A stretch of DNA of 17,015 bases from an uncultured Caulobacterales bacterium (GCA_937981945.1 CALJNJ010000267.1:1-17015), one strand, 5' to 3'; positions 5,633 through 16,215 are shown, counted from the first letter of the stretch. Numbers and translations: made by a program. Notes: generated from the sequence alone by a model not told the origin.

Positions 5633-6612
5633 AGCATTATCCCGTCATGCTTCGCGAAGTCATCGCTGCCTTATCGCCAATCGACGGAGAAACATATTTA
5701 GACGGAACATTTGGGAATGGCGGATATAGCGCTGCCTTTTTAAAGGCGTGCGATTGCAGTGTGATAGCTTTGGACCAAGATCCCAATGTTAAGCCCCGCG
5801 CCGATGAGTTGTCGTCTGAATTCGGTCAGCGGTTCAAGTTTATACAAACGCCTTTTTCGAAAATGGACGCGGTGCTGGACGGCCAAAAGGTCGACGCGGT
5901 TGTCTTGGACGTGGGCGTGTCGTCCATGCAGATTGATCAAGCAGAGCGCGGTTTTTCGTTTATGCGCGCAGGCCCGCTGGATATGCGCATGAGCGGGCAG
6001 GGCCCCAGCGCCAAAGATGCGGTCAATCAATTATCGGAAGCCGAGCTCATTCAGATTTTTAAAGTCTACGGCGAAGAGAGGCGCGCGCGGCGGGCTGCTC
6101 AGTTTATTATTCAGGCGCGTGAAGACGGCGTGATCGATACCACGGACGCGCTGGCCGGTATTATCGAGCGCGCACTTGGCCGATCCTCAAAAATTCATCC
6201 CGCAACCCGCGTCTTTCAAGCCTTGCGCATTTTCGTCAACGATGAGCTCGGCGAGCTATACAGAGCGCTCTGCGCCGCTGAGGACATATTAAATCCCGGC
6301 GGTCGATTGATCGTGGTGTCTTTCCACTCCCTCGAAGATCGCATTGTGAAAAAATTTCTGCGCCGCCGTGCCGACAAGCCGGTCGCAGGATCCCGCTATA
6401 TGCCGGTGCAGGAAGAAGAGGCTTTTGTGCCGAGCTTTGTGACCATGAAGCGGTCGGCCGTGTTGCCGACGGATATTGAGACAAAGGAAAATGCCAGATC
6501 CAGATCTGCCCGTCTGAGATGGGCGGTGCGGACGAAAAGTCCGGCATTTGATGCTAATGAGGCTTTGCTGCCGAAAGTTCCGTCGGTTCACGATGTGCGG
6601 TGGGCGGCATGA
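5629..6612 (+). CDS. rsmH: 16S rRNA (cytosine-1402-N4)-methyltransferase RsmH
   Basis: RsmH (MraW) methylates N4 of C1402 in the decoding centre of 16S rRNA using S-adenosylmethionine. The 327-residue product opens with HYPVMLREV. It has the SAM-binding loop DGTFGNGGYS (25-34), the acidic ALDQDP, LDVGVSS around D94, HPATRVFQALRIFVNDEL from H190, and SFHSLEDR from S231. RSAKLR-like RSARLRW closes the conserved part, leaving about 25 variable residues. Length is typical. It overlaps mraZ by ATGA at its start and ftsL by ATGA at its end, so translation is probably coupled. Confidence 0.97.
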   Translation: MKHYPVMLREVIAALSPIDGETYLDGTFGNGGYSAAFLKACDCSVIALDQDPNVKPRADELSSEFGQRFKFIQTPFSKMDAVLDGQKVDAVVLDVGVSSMQIDQAERGFSFMRAGPLDMRMSGQGPSAKDAVNQLSEAELIQIFKVYGEERRARRAAQFIIQAREDGVIDTTDALAGIIERALGRSSKIHPATRVFQALRIFVNDELGELYRALCAAEDILNPGGRLIVVSFHSLEDRIVKKFLRRRADKPVAGSRYMPVQEEEAFVPSFVTMKRSAVLPTDIETKENARSRSARLRWAVRTKSPAFDANEALLPKVPSVHDVRWAA

Positions 6613-6950
6613 GGTCCTATCCCGGATATCGCCGCGGTGTTGGCGGCAGCATAATTTTTGCGCTCTTCCTGGTTGGTGTCATTCTGACGGTCGGTTTGTA
6701 TTTTGTAAAAACCCGCGCGCAAACCGCCAAGACCGAAGCGTCGCAATTGCTGCGTAAGGTCGAGGCTGAGCAAAAAGCGGTAAAGCTTCTCAGGGCAGAG
6801 TTGGCGCATTTGGAAAGCCCGGATCGCTTGAGTGATCTGGCAGAGCGGGAGCTGGGCTTGCTTCCGGTGAAATCGGAGCAAACAATATCGCCGGAAGAAT
6901 TGGTCGAAATGATTCCCATGCGTGACCTCCCTGATGGGGGTCAGCCATGA
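6609..6950 (+). CDS. ftsL: Cell division protein FtsL
   Basis: This 113-residue bitopic membrane protein sits between rsmH and ftsI, the standard place of ftsL. A short basic cytoplasmic end (RSYPGYRRG) precedes one membrane helix at about 11-33. A periplasmic coiled coil follows (about 34-68), then LESPDRLSDLAERELGLLP at 68-86, the part FtsL proteins share best. FtsL forms the FtsQLB complex that signals FtsWI to make septal wall. I chose ATG 6609 because it overlaps the rsmH stop as ATGA like its neighbours; an in-frame GTG at 6600 would add only three residues. Sequence identity within this family is low, so the call rests on architecture plus context. Confidence 0.9.
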   Translation: MRSYPGYRRGVGGSIIFALFLVGVILTVGLYFVKTRAQTAKTEASQLLRKVEAEQKAVKLLRAELAHLESPDRLSDLAERELGLLPVKSEQTISPEELVEMIPMRDLPDGGQP

Positions 6951-8626
6951 CCCAGCGTTACGATCTCAAAGGGCCGGTTCGCCGCAGAATGCGCATTGCT
7001 GATAATGAGTTTTCAGCTGTTTCTGAGGGCCGAATTCGAATCCGCATCGGCGCTGTCTTCTTTATGTTTGCTTTGACGATTGCCGTCTTGAGGCTGGCTG
7101 AAGTCTCTTTGCTAAGTCCTTCAAATAGCGGAAAATATTATACATCAAACGATGCGGTGACGCGCGCCGATATTGTTGATCGCAACGGCGAACTTCTCGC
7201 GACAACTCTTGAAACTTATACGCTCTATGCCCGTTCCAAATATGTCTGGAACCCGGAAGAGGCGGCTCAGAAGATGAGCGCGGTTTTTGACGGCATGAGC
7301 CGGCAGGAATTATTGGCGCGACTGAGCCGAAAAGGAGATCAAATTTTGATCAAGCGGGGCCTGACCCCCAAAGAGAAGCAGACTGTTTTTGAGCTCGGTT
7401 TACCCGGTTTGATTTTCGAGGCAGAACCGAAGCGGGTCTATCCGCGCGGCGCATTGGGCGCGCATGTGGTTGGATTTACGGATGTAGATTTGAACGGCCT
7501 GGCGGGCGCGGAGCGAGCCTTTAACGAAGAGCTGTCGACCGAAAACGCACCGTCCTTAAGTCTGTCCATTGATCTAAAAGTTCAAAACGCGGCGGCTGAT
7601 GAGCTGCAAAAATCGCTGGAACATTTCAGCGCTGACACCGGGGCCGCGATTGTTATGAATTTGAAAAATGGCGAATTGCTCGCCATGGCGTCGCTTCCCA
7701 ATTATGATCCCAATCGTCCTGACACAGCATTGCCGCAAAATCTCTTTAATCATGCCTCAATGTCAACCTATGAGCTGGGCTCAGTGTTTAAGCCCATAAC
7801 AATGGCGATGGCTTTGGATGAAGGTGTGACGGATTTGAAAGAAACTTTCCCGGTTCATAAACCGCTTAAAGTTCGCAACAAATATATTCGGGATGACCAT
7901 CCCAGCAAAGTGCCAATGGCGATGCCGGAAATATTAGCGGAAAGCTCCAATCGCGGTACGGCTATGCTGGCCATGCGTGTCGGCGGCGATCGGCAGCAAG
8001 CCTTTTTGTCTGAATTGGGCCTGATGGCCCGTGTTCCGGTTGAGCTGGTTGAAAGCGCGGCGCCGCAAGTGCAGACGGAGTGGCAGGATATTACGACCGT
8101 GACCGTTTCTTACGGGCATGGGATATCCGTGACGCCTTTGGCGCTGACCACAGCGATCGCAGCGCTTTTAAATGACGGTGAATATGTTCAGCCCACTTTG
8201 ATGAAACGGGACAGCGTCAATGCGCCGGTTACCCGCCGGGTTATTTCGGGCGATACATCCCGGAAGTTGCGGGATTTAATGCGCTATGTGGCAACGGACG
8301 GAACCGGCCGCAATGCGCGGGTCAAAGGTTATGGTGTCATGGGAAAGACCGGCACGGCTGATAAGCCTTCCGTCGATGGTTATGATGAGAAGCGTTTGGT
8401 TTCATCCTTCATCGCAGCTTTTCCTTATGAAGATCCTCAATATGTTGTTTTTGTGACCTTTGATGAGCCAAAAGCCGTCGAAGGAACTTATGGCTACGCT
8501 ACGGCCGGGTGGAACGCTGCGCCGACCGCGGGGCGTATCATTGAACGCATTGCGCCTATCCTTGGTGTCGAGAAGCGTTCGGGTCCAATTGCGCTGAGCC
8601 CGTTTTCAGAGCAGGCTCTGCGATGA
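6947..8626 (+). CDS. ftsI: Division-specific transpeptidase FtsI (penicillin-binding protein 3)
   Basis: FtsI cross-links septal peptidoglycan. The 559-residue class B PBP has a cytoplasmic N-tail, one membrane helix (about 34-51), a pedestal domain beginning around ADIVDRNGELLATTLETYTLY, and a transpeptidase domain. All three catalytic motifs are intact: S279-V-F-K282 with the nucleophile serine, S333-S-N335, and K467-T-G469. GSVFKP and GKTGTA contexts are typical of PBP3. The pedestal has the usual KRVYPRGALGAHVVGF. It follows ftsL with an ATGA overlap and works with FtsW, encoded later in the operon. Length is normal and no truncation is seen. Confidence 0.97.
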   Translation: MTQRYDLKGPVRRRMRIADNEFSAVSEGRIRIRIGAVFFMFALTIAVLRLAEVSLLSPSNSGKYYTSNDAVTRADIVDRNGELLATTLETYTLYARSKYVWNPEEAAQKMSAVFDGMSRQELLARLSRKGDQILIKRGLTPKEKQTVFELGLPGLIFEAEPKRVYPRGALGAHVVGFTDVDLNGLAGAERAFNEELSTENAPSLSLSIDLKVQNAAADELQKSLEHFSADTGAAIVMNLKNGELLAMASLPNYDPNRPDTALPQNLFNHASMSTYELGSVFKPITMAMALDEGVTDLKETFPVHKPLKVRNKYIRDDHPSKVPMAMPEILAESSNRGTAMLAMRVGGDRQQAFLSELGLMARVPVELVESAAPQVQTEWQDITTVTVSYGHGISVTPLALTTAIAALLNDGEYVQPTLMKRDSVNAPVTRRVISGDTSRKLRDLMRYVATDGTGRNARVKGYGVMGKTGTADKPSVDGYDEKRLVSSFIAAFPYEDPQYVVFVTFDEPKAVEGTYGYATAGWNAAPTAGRIIERIAPILGVEKRSGPIALSPFSEQALR

Positions 8627-10059
8627 AATTATCCAAGCTCATAGCGCCGCTGACCCATCAGGGTCCTGATGTGGAAATTACGGGTATATCCTGTGATAGC
8701 CGCACGGTCACCGAAGGCGTGCTGTTTGCGGCTCTGCCCGGAACGGTTGCTGACGGACGGGATTACATTGCAAGCGCCATCGAAAATGGCGCTTCGGCCA
8801 TATTGTCGACGCCGGGCCTTCCCATACCCGGGCCTTATGTGGCTCATGAAAACCCGCGCCTGATTTATGGCCGGCTGGCGTCAAAACTATATTCCGGCCA
8901 GCCTGAAACTTTAGTCGCGATGACAGGGACGAACGGAAAAAGTTCAACTGTAGAATTCCTGCGCCAAATCTGGAGCCGCGCCGGATTGAAATCTGCATGC
9001 TTTGGGACATTGGGCGTTCGCTATGACGGCGGATATTTGCCGCTCTCTCATACAACGCCGGATGCGGTTGTTTTGCATAAAACACTTTCCAAGCTTAGTG
9101 ATATGGGCATCACCCATGTGGCCATGGAAGCGTCCAGTCACGGGCTGAAGCAGTACCGATTGGACAATGTTGCCATTTCTGCCTCAGGCTTTTCAAACCT
9201 GACCCAAGATCATTTCGATTATCATCCGGATGTAGAGGATTACTTCGGCGCCAAGGCACGCTTGTTCACGGAGCTCACGCCGGAAAATGCGCCTGTCGTC
9301 ATCAATGTGAATGATGATTACGGCCGGAAACTGGCAGGTTTGTCCGAAGCTAGGGGGCAGCAAGTGGTTCGGGCGGGCTGGGCAGGCGACGATATCAGAA
9401 TTGCCGAAGTTATGCCGCGCGCCGCAGGACAAAGAGTTGAATTGGTCGTCGATCAAAAGCGCTACAAAGTTGACCTGCCTTTGGTCGGCGAGTTTCAAGT
9501 CTTAAACGCGGTTGCCGCTTTGGGATTAGCGCGGGTAACGGGCGTCAGCACGGAAGCCGCCATAGATGCACTTAATCATCTAACCGGTGTCGCCGGACGT
9601 CTGGAATCCGCCGGTAAGACAAAAGACGGCGCGCCTATCTTGGTGGACTTTGCCCATACGGAAGACGGGCTGGACAAATTGCTGCGTAGCGTGCGCCCGC
9701 ATACAATGGGCCGTATGATTATTGTCTTTGGCTGCGGCGGTGATCGCGATCCTGATAAACGACCGAAAATGGGCGCTGTCGCCGCCAAGCATGCCGACCA
9801 TGTTATCGTCACCGATGACAATCCCAGAACTGAGGATCCGGCTGCAATCCGTCAGGCCGTCTTAAAAGGATGTCCTAACGCGGAAGAGATCGGCAATCGC
9901 GCCGAAGCTATCCGTCACGGTATCTCAATGCTCGGCCCCAAGGATTGCCTGATTATCGCGGGCAAGGGTCATGAGCAGGGCCAAATTATCGGCGACAAAA
10001 TTATTCCGTTTTCTGATGTCCTTCAGGCTCAGGACGCACTTAAGGAGTTGGCGGCATGA
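8623..10059 (+). CDS. murE: UDP-MurNAc-L-Ala-D-Glu:meso-DAP ligase MurE
   Basis: MurE adds the third stem-peptide residue in the cytoplasm. The 478-residue protein shows the Mur ligase order: an N-terminal UDP-binding part with SCDSRTV, an ATP loop GTNGKSS (102-108, K106), TTPDAVVL, the lysine likely carbamylated in FGAKARLF (K211), and a C-terminal domain. DNPR at 399-402, followed by TEDP, is the known signature for meso-diaminopimelate, as expected for a Gram-negative wall. ASSHGLKQYRL and HTEDGLDKLL are further family marks. It overlaps ftsI and murF by ATGA. Confidence 0.97.
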   Translation: MKLSKLIAPLTHQGPDVEITGISCDSRTVTEGVLFAALPGTVADGRDYIASAIENGASAILSTPGLPIPGPYVAHENPRLIYGRLASKLYSGQPETLVAMTGTNGKSSTVEFLRQIWSRAGLKSACFGTLGVRYDGGYLPLSHTTPDAVVLHKTLSKLSDMGITHVAMEASSHGLKQYRLDNVAISASGFSNLTQDHFDYHPDVEDYFGAKARLFTELTPENAPVVINVNDDYGRKLAGLSEARGQQVVRAGWAGDDIRIAEVMPRAAGQRVELVVDQKRYKVDLPLVGEFQVLNAVAALGLARVTGVSTEAAIDALNHLTGVAGRLESAGKTKDGAPILVDFAHTEDGLDKLLRSVRPHTMGRMIIVFGCGGDRDPDKRPKMGAVAAKHADHVIVTDDNPRTEDPAAIRQAVLKGCPNAEEIGNRAEAIRHGISMLGPKDCLIIAGKGHEQGQIIGDKIIPFSDVLQAQDALKELAA

Positions 10060-11444
10060 GCGTCGTTTTATGGACATCCGAACAAGCAGCCGCGGCAACG
10101 GGCGGCGAAGCTAAGGGGCAATGGTCAGCGTCAGGTTTGTCTATCGATACCCGCAGTCTGGCTTGGGGTGATTTATTCATTCCCATAAAGGATGTACGGG
10201 ACGGACACGATTTCATTCCAAACGCCAGAGCCGCCGGCGCGTGCGCTGTTATTTCAGAAAACCCCAATGAACAGGCGCCGGCTTTGATTGTCGAAGACAG
10301 TCTGATGGCCATGCGAGGCTTGGCGGTCGCAGCTCGCAAGCGCTCGGGGGCGCGCAGGATTGCCGTTACCGGCAGTGTCGGAAAAACCAGTCTGAAAGAA
10401 GCTATCTCCGCCATATGCGCTGCTTCAGGTCGTACTCATAAGTCTCAGAAATCATTCAATAATCATTGGGGTGTTCCGCTGACATTGGCGGCCATGCCGG
10501 CCGATACGAATTACGGTGTATTTGAGGTGGGTATGAACCACGCCGGCGAACTTGCCGATTTGTCGCCTTTGATAGAACCGCATGTAGCCGTGATTACAAA
10601 AATTGCCCCGGCCCATCTGGCGCATTTCAAAAACATTGACGCCATTGCGTCCGCCAAGGCGGAAATATTTGAGGGTCTGCCTGAAGGCGGCACGGCGGTT
10701 TTAAACCGGGATGATCATTATTTTGAGTTTTTGAAAAAAGCCGCCGGCGGTAGAAATGCCAAAATCGTGACCTTTGGCGAGCACGTCGAGAGTGACTTCA
10801 GGCTCTCCGAGCTCAATGAATCTCCGGGGGCATTGACAGCCGTTCTGACCATCGCCGGCAAAGATCATAAACTCAGCCTTCCGCTGGACGGGCTGCATTG
10901 GTTGCAAAATGCGGCCTGCGCCATTGCCGCGACCGTGTCCGCCGGCGTAGATGCGGAAACCGGCATTCGCGCATTGGCCGGTTTCAGGGCGCTGCCCGGC
11001 CGCGGGGAGGCTATTGACGTAAAACTTGACGGTAAGCTCTTCACCTTAATTGACGACAGCTATAACGCGAACCCCGAATCCATGAAGGCTGCGATCCGTA
11101 CCTTGGCCGGCCGCGGATCAGGGCGGAAGATTGCTGTCCTTGGGGACATGTATGAGCTTGGAAAAGATGAGCTCGAACTTCATTCCGATTTAGCAAAGCC
11201 TTTGCAGGAGGCAGGTGTCGCGCGGGTCATTTTCACGGGCGAATGTATGCGGTCCTTAAAAGGTGCGCTGCCCAGAGAAATTCGAGGTCCCTGGGCGCGG
11301 GACTGGGAAGTGGCACTCATGGCGCTTCGGGATGAGTTAAAAGACGGAGATACGGTCCTGGTTAAAGGATCCAACGCGACGGGGCTCGGGCGCTTGGTTG
11401 CGGCTATCAGAAAAGAACAAAAAGGAGTAGCCGATGTTTTATGA
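10056..11444 (+). CDS. murF: UDP-MurNAc-tripeptide:D-Ala-D-Ala ligase MurF
   Basis: MurF completes the pentapeptide precursor by adding D-Ala-D-Ala. The 462-residue protein has SIDTRSL near the N-terminus, the ATP loop GSVGKTS (106-112, K110), [20 protein letters not shown], the lysine likely carbamylated in ASAKAEIF (K201), and the C-terminal [15 protein letters not shown] and LGDMYELG. All are typical of MurF rather than MurC, D or E. The start overlaps the murE stop as ATGA. Its last 11 bp overlap mraY, whose ribosome site (AAGGAG) lies inside the murF reading frame. Confidence 0.97.
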   Translation: MSVVLWTSEQAAAATGGEAKGQWSASGLSIDTRSLAWGDLFIPIKDVRDGHDFIPNARAAGACAVISENPNEQAPALIVEDSLMAMRGLAVAARKRSGARRIAVTGSVGKTSLKEAISAICAASGRTHKSQKSFNNHWGVPLTLAAMPADTNYGVFEVGMNHAGELADLSPLIEPHVAVITKIAPAHLAHFKNIDAIASAKAEIFEGLPEGGTAVLNRDDHYFEFLKKAAGGRNAKIVTFGEHVESDFRLSELNESPGALTAVLTIAGKDHKLSLPLDGLHWLQNAACAIAATVSAGVDAETGIRALAGFRALPGRGEAIDVKLDGKLFTLIDDSYNANPESMKAAIRTLAGRGSGRKIAVLGDMYELGKDELELHSDLAKPLQEAGVARVIFTGECMRSLKGALPREIRGPWARDWEVALMALRDELKDGDTVLVKGSNATGLGRLVAAIRKEQKGVADVL

Positions 11445-12540
11445 ATGGCTCGCCCCGCTTGCGGATGAATTTCAGCTTTTTAATCTGTTCAATTACATAA
11501 CCTTTCGGGTTGGCGGCGCTCTGATGACCGCCTTGCTGATTTCCTTTATTCTGGGTCCCCGCATGATCAAAATGTTGCGGATGAAACAGGGTAAAGGTCA
11601 GCCGATCCGCGAGGACGGACCTGAAAGCCACATTATCCAAAAGGCCGGAACCCCAACCATGGGCGGTTTGCTGATTTTACTCTCCGTCGTCATTTCGACC
11701 CTATTATGGGGTAATCTGCGAAGTCCGTTTTTATGGACGGTCTTCATGGTTACGGTGGCTTACGGGGCTATCGGGTTTTATGATGATTACCTCAAGGTCT
11801 CCCGCCAGAACCCCAAGGGCTTTAGCGGAAAAATAAAATTAGTCCTTGAGTTTTTAATTGCCGCTGTGGCGGTCTATATATTGACCCAAGCGTTTGAGCC
11901 TAAGCCTGATGCGGCCGCCGGGTTTGAAACCGGCTTAGCCATCCCGCTTTTGAAGGAATATTGGTTAAATCTGGGAATGTTCTTCATTCCGTTTGGCTGT
12001 TTCGTCATCGTCGGATCGGCGAATGCGGTGAATCTGACTGACGGGCTGGACGGATTGGCAATTGTACCGGTGATGATCGCTTGTATGAGTTTAGCCGTCA
12101 TCGCTTACATGGTCGGAAACTATAATTTCAGTGAATATCTGGGCGTCCCGTTTGTACGGGGCAGTGCAGAGGTCACAATCTTTTTGGGCGCTATCATTGG
12201 CGCAGGGCTGGGCTTTCTTTGGTATAATGCGCCGCCCGCCATGGTATTTATGGGTGACACAGGTTCTTTAGCGCTGGGGGGCGCTTTGGGATCAACGGCT
12301 GTAGCGATCAAGCACGAAATCGTATTGGCAATTATTGGTGGGTTATTCGTTTTAGAGGCTGTTTCTGTGATCGTGCAGGTGGCGTCTTTTAAACTGACGG
12401 GCAAGCGGGTTTTCCGAATGGCACCGATTCACCACCACTATGAGAAAAAGGGCTGGGCTGAACCGACCATCGTAATCCGTTTTTGGATCATTGCTATTGT
12501 ATTGGCATTGATCGGGCTCTCCACTCTGAAGCTGCGGTAG
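11434..12540 (+). CDS. mraY: Phospho-MurNAc-pentapeptide transferase MraY
   Basis: MraY transfers phospho-MurNAc-pentapeptide to undecaprenyl phosphate at the inner membrane, making lipid I. The 368-residue product has about ten membrane helices. The active-site residues are in place: D117-D118 in FYDDYLKV, N200-L-T-D203-G-L-D206-G, D275 in [11 protein letters not shown], and the HHH triad H333-H335 in [12 protein letters not shown]. The early [11 protein letters not shown] AGTPTMGG stretch is also typical. ATG 11434 is preceded by AAGGAG at good spacing and overlaps murF by 11 bp. A second ATG at 11441 is in a different frame and is not an alternative. Confidence 0.97.
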   Translation: MFYEWLAPLADEFQLFNLFNYITFRVGGALMTALLISFILGPRMIKMLRMKQGKGQPIREDGPESHIIQKAGTPTMGGLLILLSVVISTLLWGNLRSPFLWTVFMVTVAYGAIGFYDDYLKVSRQNPKGFSGKIKLVLEFLIAAVAVYILTQAFEPKPDAAAGFETGLAIPLLKEYWLNLGMFFIPFGCFVIVGSANAVNLTDGLDGLAIVPVMIACMSLAVIAYMVGNYNFSEYLGVPFVRGSAEVTIFLGAIIGAGLGFLWYNAPPAMVFMGDTGSLALGGALGSTAVAIKHEIVLAIIGGLFVLEAVSVIVQVASFKLTGKRVFRMAPIHHHYEKKGWAEPTIVIRFWIIAIVLALIGLSTLKLR

Positions 12541-12544
12541 GATT

Positions 12545-13978
12545 ATGATTAAAGCCGGGACATTTAAGGGAAAAACGATAGCCGTTTTCGGATTGGGAAG
12601 ATCCGGAATTACAGCGGCTCTGTCGCTCAAAGCAGGAGGGGCTACGGTCCTGGCTTGGGATGACAATCCAACGTCAGTCGATGCCGCCAAAGATAAAGGC
12701 GTGCCTGTCGAAGATTTGAACAAGTATAATTGGGACGAGATTGACGAATTAGTTTTGTCACCGGGCGTACCGGATAATCTGCCGGAGCCGCATTGGTCTG
12801 CGTCTTTGGCAAAAGAACATGATGTACCTATCATTTGCGATATCGAAATTTTTGCCCGGGAAGTGATGGCGCGCGCCGAAGAAAACCGCCCCAAAATAAT
12901 CGCGATTACCGGAACAAATGGGAAATCAACCACCACATCATTGATAGGTCATGTGTTGAAAGCTTGCGGGAAAGACGCGCAAATCGGCGGCAATATCGGC
13001 CGGGGCGTTCTGGATCTGGATAGTATGCACGCGGGCACTTATTACGTGCTTGAGTTGTCATCCTACCAATTAGAGCGCACCAATTCGTTGAGAGCTAATG
13101 CCGCCGTGTTCCTGAATTTGACTCCGGATCATTTAGAGCGCCATGGCGACATGGACAAATATGAGGCCGCGAAACGCCGTATTTTCCGCAACCAAATTGA
13201 AGCCGATACGGTGGTGATCGGGGTTGATAATTCGGAAGGACGCCGCATTTGCTCCGAGCTCAAGGTTTCAAACGGGCGCCGCATTATTCCAATCTCAGGC
13301 CGGAAATCTTTGGGCCACGGCGTCTGCGCCATCAAAGGCAAGCTCTATTGCGCGCAAAACAGTTCGGTGCATGAAGTTGCCGATCTGAAAAAGGCACAGG
13401 CTTTGGAAGGTGTCCATAATTGGCAAAATGCGGCAGCAGCTTATGCGGCCGTCAGTTCCCTGGGGATTGACCCGCAAGCTGCCGGCGATGCGCTCTTGAC
13501 CTTTCCGGGTCTTGCCCACCGGATGGAAACAGTTGGCCAAATCGTCAAAGTCCGTTTTGTCAATGACAGCAAAGCCACTAACGCCGATGCTGCCAAACAA
13601 GCGCTCAGTTCTTATGAAGATATATACTGGATCGCGGGCGGGCAGGCGAAATCTGACGGTATTGATCCGCTTTCTCCCTTATTTGGAAATGTCCGTAAAA
13701 GTTATTTGATCGGCGAGGCCGCGCCGCGGTTTCATAAAACGCTCAACAAATCCAAAATCGAAAATAAGGTCAGCGGAACCTTAGAAATGGCCGTTTTATG
13801 CGCGCTGAGAGATGCGCTCAATTCCGATGCGAAAAATCCCATTGTTTTGTTGTCGCCGGCCTGTGCCAGTTTCGATCAATATAAAAACTTTGAAGTCCGA
13901 GGTGATGCCTTTCGTGAACAGGTCCAAAACCTCGCTGATATGTTTGTCAAAGAAAAGCGCGCCGGAGATGCGGCATGA
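12545..13978 (+). CDS. murD: UDP-MurNAc-L-alanine:D-glutamate ligase MurD
   Basis: MurD adds D-Glu to UDP-MurNAc-L-Ala in the cytoplasm. The 477-residue protein, somewhat longer than E. coli MurD, has an N-terminal dinucleotide-like fold with VFGLGRSG, LSPGVP, the ATP loop GTNGKST (123-129, K127), GGNIGRG, LELSSYQLE, NLTPDHLERHG, the lysine likely carbamylated in YEAAKRRIF (K210), NDSKATNADAA and LLSPACASFDQYKNFEVRG near the end. These last two are MurD-specific. It begins 4 nt after the mraY stop, with TAGGAT over that stop as ribosome site, and ends in an ATGA overlap with ftsW. Confidence 0.97.
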   Translation: MIKAGTFKGKTIAVFGLGRSGITAALSLKAGGATVLAWDDNPTSVDAAKDKGVPVEDLNKYNWDEIDELVLSPGVPDNLPEPHWSASLAKEHDVPIICDIEIFAREVMARAEENRPKIIAITGTNGKSTTTSLIGHVLKACGKDAQIGGNIGRGVLDLDSMHAGTYYVLELSSYQLERTNSLRANAAVFLNLTPDHLERHGDMDKYEAAKRRIFRNQIEADTVVIGVDNSEGRRICSELKVSNGRRIIPISGRKSLGHGVCAIKGKLYCAQNSSVHEVADLKKAQALEGVHNWQNAAAAYAAVSSLGIDPQAAGDALLTFPGLAHRMETVGQIVKVRFVNDSKATNADAAKQALSSYEDIYWIAGGQAKSDGIDPLSPLFGNVRKSYLIGEAAPRFHKTLNKSKIENKVSGTLEMAVLCALRDALNSDAKNPIVLLSPACASFDQYKNFEVRGDAFREQVQNLADMFVKEKRAGDAA

Positions 13979-15123
13979 CAAGTTTTACAGGCGCCATATC
14001 CTCTTCGCGGACCGCCCGTTCCCCGTTTTTTGAATGGTGGCGTAGTGTTGATCATATCACCTTAGCCCTGTTTGTGTGCTTGCTCGGCACCGGTATTATT
14101 TTGTCTATGGCCGCCTCGCCGGCCGCTGCGGAGCGCCTGAGCACGGGCGACCCGTTTTACTTTTTATATCGCCATGCTTTGTTTGTATTCCTTGGATTTT
14201 CGGGGGCTATCGTCCTGTCGTTTTTCAATACGGAAAATGCAAGGCGTCTGGGCGTTTTGGCATTGCTCGGCAGTTTTCTCTTGCTTTTCGTGGTTCAAAT
14301 TGCGGGCATAGAAGTGAAAGGCGCGCAGCGCTGGCTTTCTATAGGGCCGTTTTCATTGCAGCCGTCCGAATTTGCCAAACCTGCATTTATCGTTTTTGCC
14401 GCTTGGATGTTCTCAGTGGGTAAGCGGGACCCCGGCGTTCCGGCGGTGCCGATCGTGTTTGGCGTCTATCTCTTATTGATATTCTTTTTGATACAGCAGC
14501 CTGATTTCGGGCAATCTTTCCTGCTGACACTGTGTTTTGCAGCCGTATTCTTTTTTGCGGGCCTGTCTCTTGGGTGGATGCTGTTCTTATTATTTGGCTC
14601 AACCATTGCGGCCTTTGCCGCCTATATGTTTATGCCGCACGTACAGTCCCGAATACAGCGTTTCCTCAGCCCCGCCGGCGATGAAAACTACCAAACAGAG
14701 CGCGCGCTCGAGGCGATCAGCAGCGGCGGGTTTTTCGGCCGCGGTCCGGGCGAGGGGGATGTTAAATACAGCCTTCCCGACGGACATACGGATTTTATTT
14801 TCGCGGTCACCGTCGAAGAGTTCGGGTTTATTATCTCAGTATTCGTTATCGTATTATTGGCCGGTTTCGTTATCCGCTGCTTCCGAAACGCGCTCAAGCT
14901 TAATGACTATTTCTGTCAGCTGGCAGTCGCAGGGCTAGCGACCATGATCGGCATGCAGATCCTCATCAATTTGTTCGTCAATTTGAACATGGCGCCGCCC
15001 AAAGGTATGACCTTACCGTTTATTTCATATGGAGGGTCATCCATGATGGCGCTGTGCTTTACAGCCGGTTTGCTGCTCGCCTTTACCCGGCGACGTCCGG
15101 GCGCTTACGGGTTTGGCCACTAA
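13975..15123 (+). CDS. ftsW: Septal peptidoglycan glycosyltransferase FtsW
   Basis: FtsW is the SEDS-family polymerase that joins lipid II into glycan strands at the septum with FtsI. The 382-residue product has about ten membrane helices. Family marks are QRWLSIGPFSLQPSEFAKPA, IQQPDFGQSFLLT, the large periplasmic loop with GRGPGEGDVKYSLPDGHTDFIFA containing the conserved catalytic aspartate (D273), and the C-terminal NMAPPKGMTLPFISYGGSS. The division-cluster setting favours FtsW over RodA. The start overlaps murD as ATGA; the stop shares one base with the murG start (TAATG). Confidence 0.96.
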   Translation: MTSFTGAISSSRTARSPFFEWWRSVDHITLALFVCLLGTGIILSMAASPAAAERLSTGDPFYFLYRHALFVFLGFSGAIVLSFFNTENARRLGVLALLGSFLLLFVVQIAGIEVKGAQRWLSIGPFSLQPSEFAKPAFIVFAAWMFSVGKRDPGVPAVPIVFGVYLLLIFFLIQQPDFGQSFLLTLCFAAVFFFAGLSLGWMLFLLFGSTIAAFAAYMFMPHVQSRIQRFLSPAGDENYQTERALEAISSGGFFGRGPGEGDVKYSLPDGHTDFIFAVTVEEFGFIISVFVIVLLAGFVIRCFRNALKLNDYFCQLAVAGLATMIGMQILINLFVNLNMAPPKGMTLPFISYGGSSMMALCFTAGLLLAFTRRRPGAYGFGH

Positions 15124-16205
15124 TGCCGAAACTGCTTTTGGCGGCAGGCGGAACGGGCGGGCATATGTTTCCCGCGCAGGCCTTGGCTGAAAATTTGAAA
15201 CAGCGCGGCTGGGACATCGCCATGATGACCGATGCCAGAGGCCGCAAACATTCAGGCAAAATACCCGCCGATCCTATTATCGAAGTTGAGGCGGCGACCA
15301 TCTCCCCGCGTAAACCGATCAAAGCTATTGCGGGCGTTTTGCGTTTGGCCAAAGGCGTGACGCAAGCCAAAGCCTTTATGAAAGCAAACAGGCCCGATGT
15401 GGTGGTTGGCTTCGGAGGCTATCCGGCCTTTCCGGCCATGCGGGCCGCTCAGGCCATGGGAATTCCGACACTGATCCATGAGCAAAACGCCGTTCTCGGA
15501 CGGGTCAATCGTGTCTTTGCCAAAAAGGCCGGAATTGTCGCCTCGGGATTTGAAAGGCTCGACCGCTTACCTGAAGGGGCCAATCATGTTTTTACCGGCA
15601 ATCCGCTTCGGGCCCAAATAACGGAATCGGTTCCGGAAAGTTTTTCCGCACCTGAAGACGAGATAAATTTGCTAATCGTCGGCGGCAGTTTGGGCGCGCG
15701 GCTCATCAGCGAAACTGTCCCTGAAGCGATCTCGCTATTGCCGGCTGATCTGAGATCGCGTCTGAAAGTGGTTCAGCAAACGCGAAAAGAAAGTCTTAAT
15801 AACGCCAAGTCTGTTTTTGAAGCCGCCGAAGTTGACGCGATTTGCGAGCCGTTTTTTTCTGATATCGAAAAACATCTGGCAGCAGCTCACTATATTATTG
15901 GCCGCGCGGGGGCCTCGTCCGTTTCAGAAATTGCCCTGATGGGAAAGCCGAGTTTGTTGGTGCCGCTGGATATCGCCATGGATGATCATCAGACAATAAA
16001 TGCCGAGGCGCTAAAAAGCCTTGGTGCTGCCGATATTTTGCCCGAATCTGAGTTTACGCCTCAAATTGTGAAAACTACCTTGGAGGCAAGACTAAATGAT
16101 TCGAAATGGCTTGAAACCGCAGCCCAATCTGCACGTCGTGCCGCCCGCGCCGACGCCACAGAAAAATTGGCCGAACTGGTTATCGCAGCCATTTCCGACG
16201 CCTGA
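15123..16205 (+). CDS. murG: UDP-GlcNAc:lipid I N-acetylglucosaminyltransferase MurG
   Basis: MurG makes lipid II by adding GlcNAc to lipid I on the inner face of the membrane. The 360-residue GT-B protein starts with [11 protein letters not shown], whose glycine-rich loop is at 9-14. It has [26 protein letters not shown], the second glycine loop [18 protein letters not shown], and DDHQTINA from D287. ATG 15123 is chosen because the glycine loop then lies at the normal distance from the start and the start overlaps the ftsW stop as TAATG. A longer in-frame start at 15054 lies within ftsW and adds unrelated residues. No strong ribosome site is seen, so translation probably depends on FtsW translation. 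Confidence 0.97.
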   Translation: MPKLLLAAGGTGGHMFPAQALAENLKQRGWDIAMMTDARGRKHSGKIPADPIIEVEAATISPRKPIKAIAGVLRLAKGVTQAKAFMKANRPDVVVGFGGYPAFPAMRAAQAMGIPTLIHEQNAVLGRVNRVFAKKAGIVASGFERLDRLPEGANHVFTGNPLRAQITESVPESFSAPEDEINLLIVGGSLGARLISETVPEAISLLPADLRSRLKVVQQTRKESLNNAKSVFEAAEVDAICEPFFSDIEKHLAAAHYIIGRAGASSVSEIALMGKPSLLVPLDIAMDDHQTINAEALKSLGAADILPESEFTPQIVKTTLEARLNDSKWLETAAQSARRAARADATEKLAELVIAAISDA

Positions 16206-16215
16206 AAGGCAGGAC

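Noticed and set aside
12352..12936. 194-codon open frame on the minus strand
   Set aside because: It is antisense to the end of mraY and the start of murD, both full of catalytic motifs. Its translation is low-complexity and matches no family I recognise.
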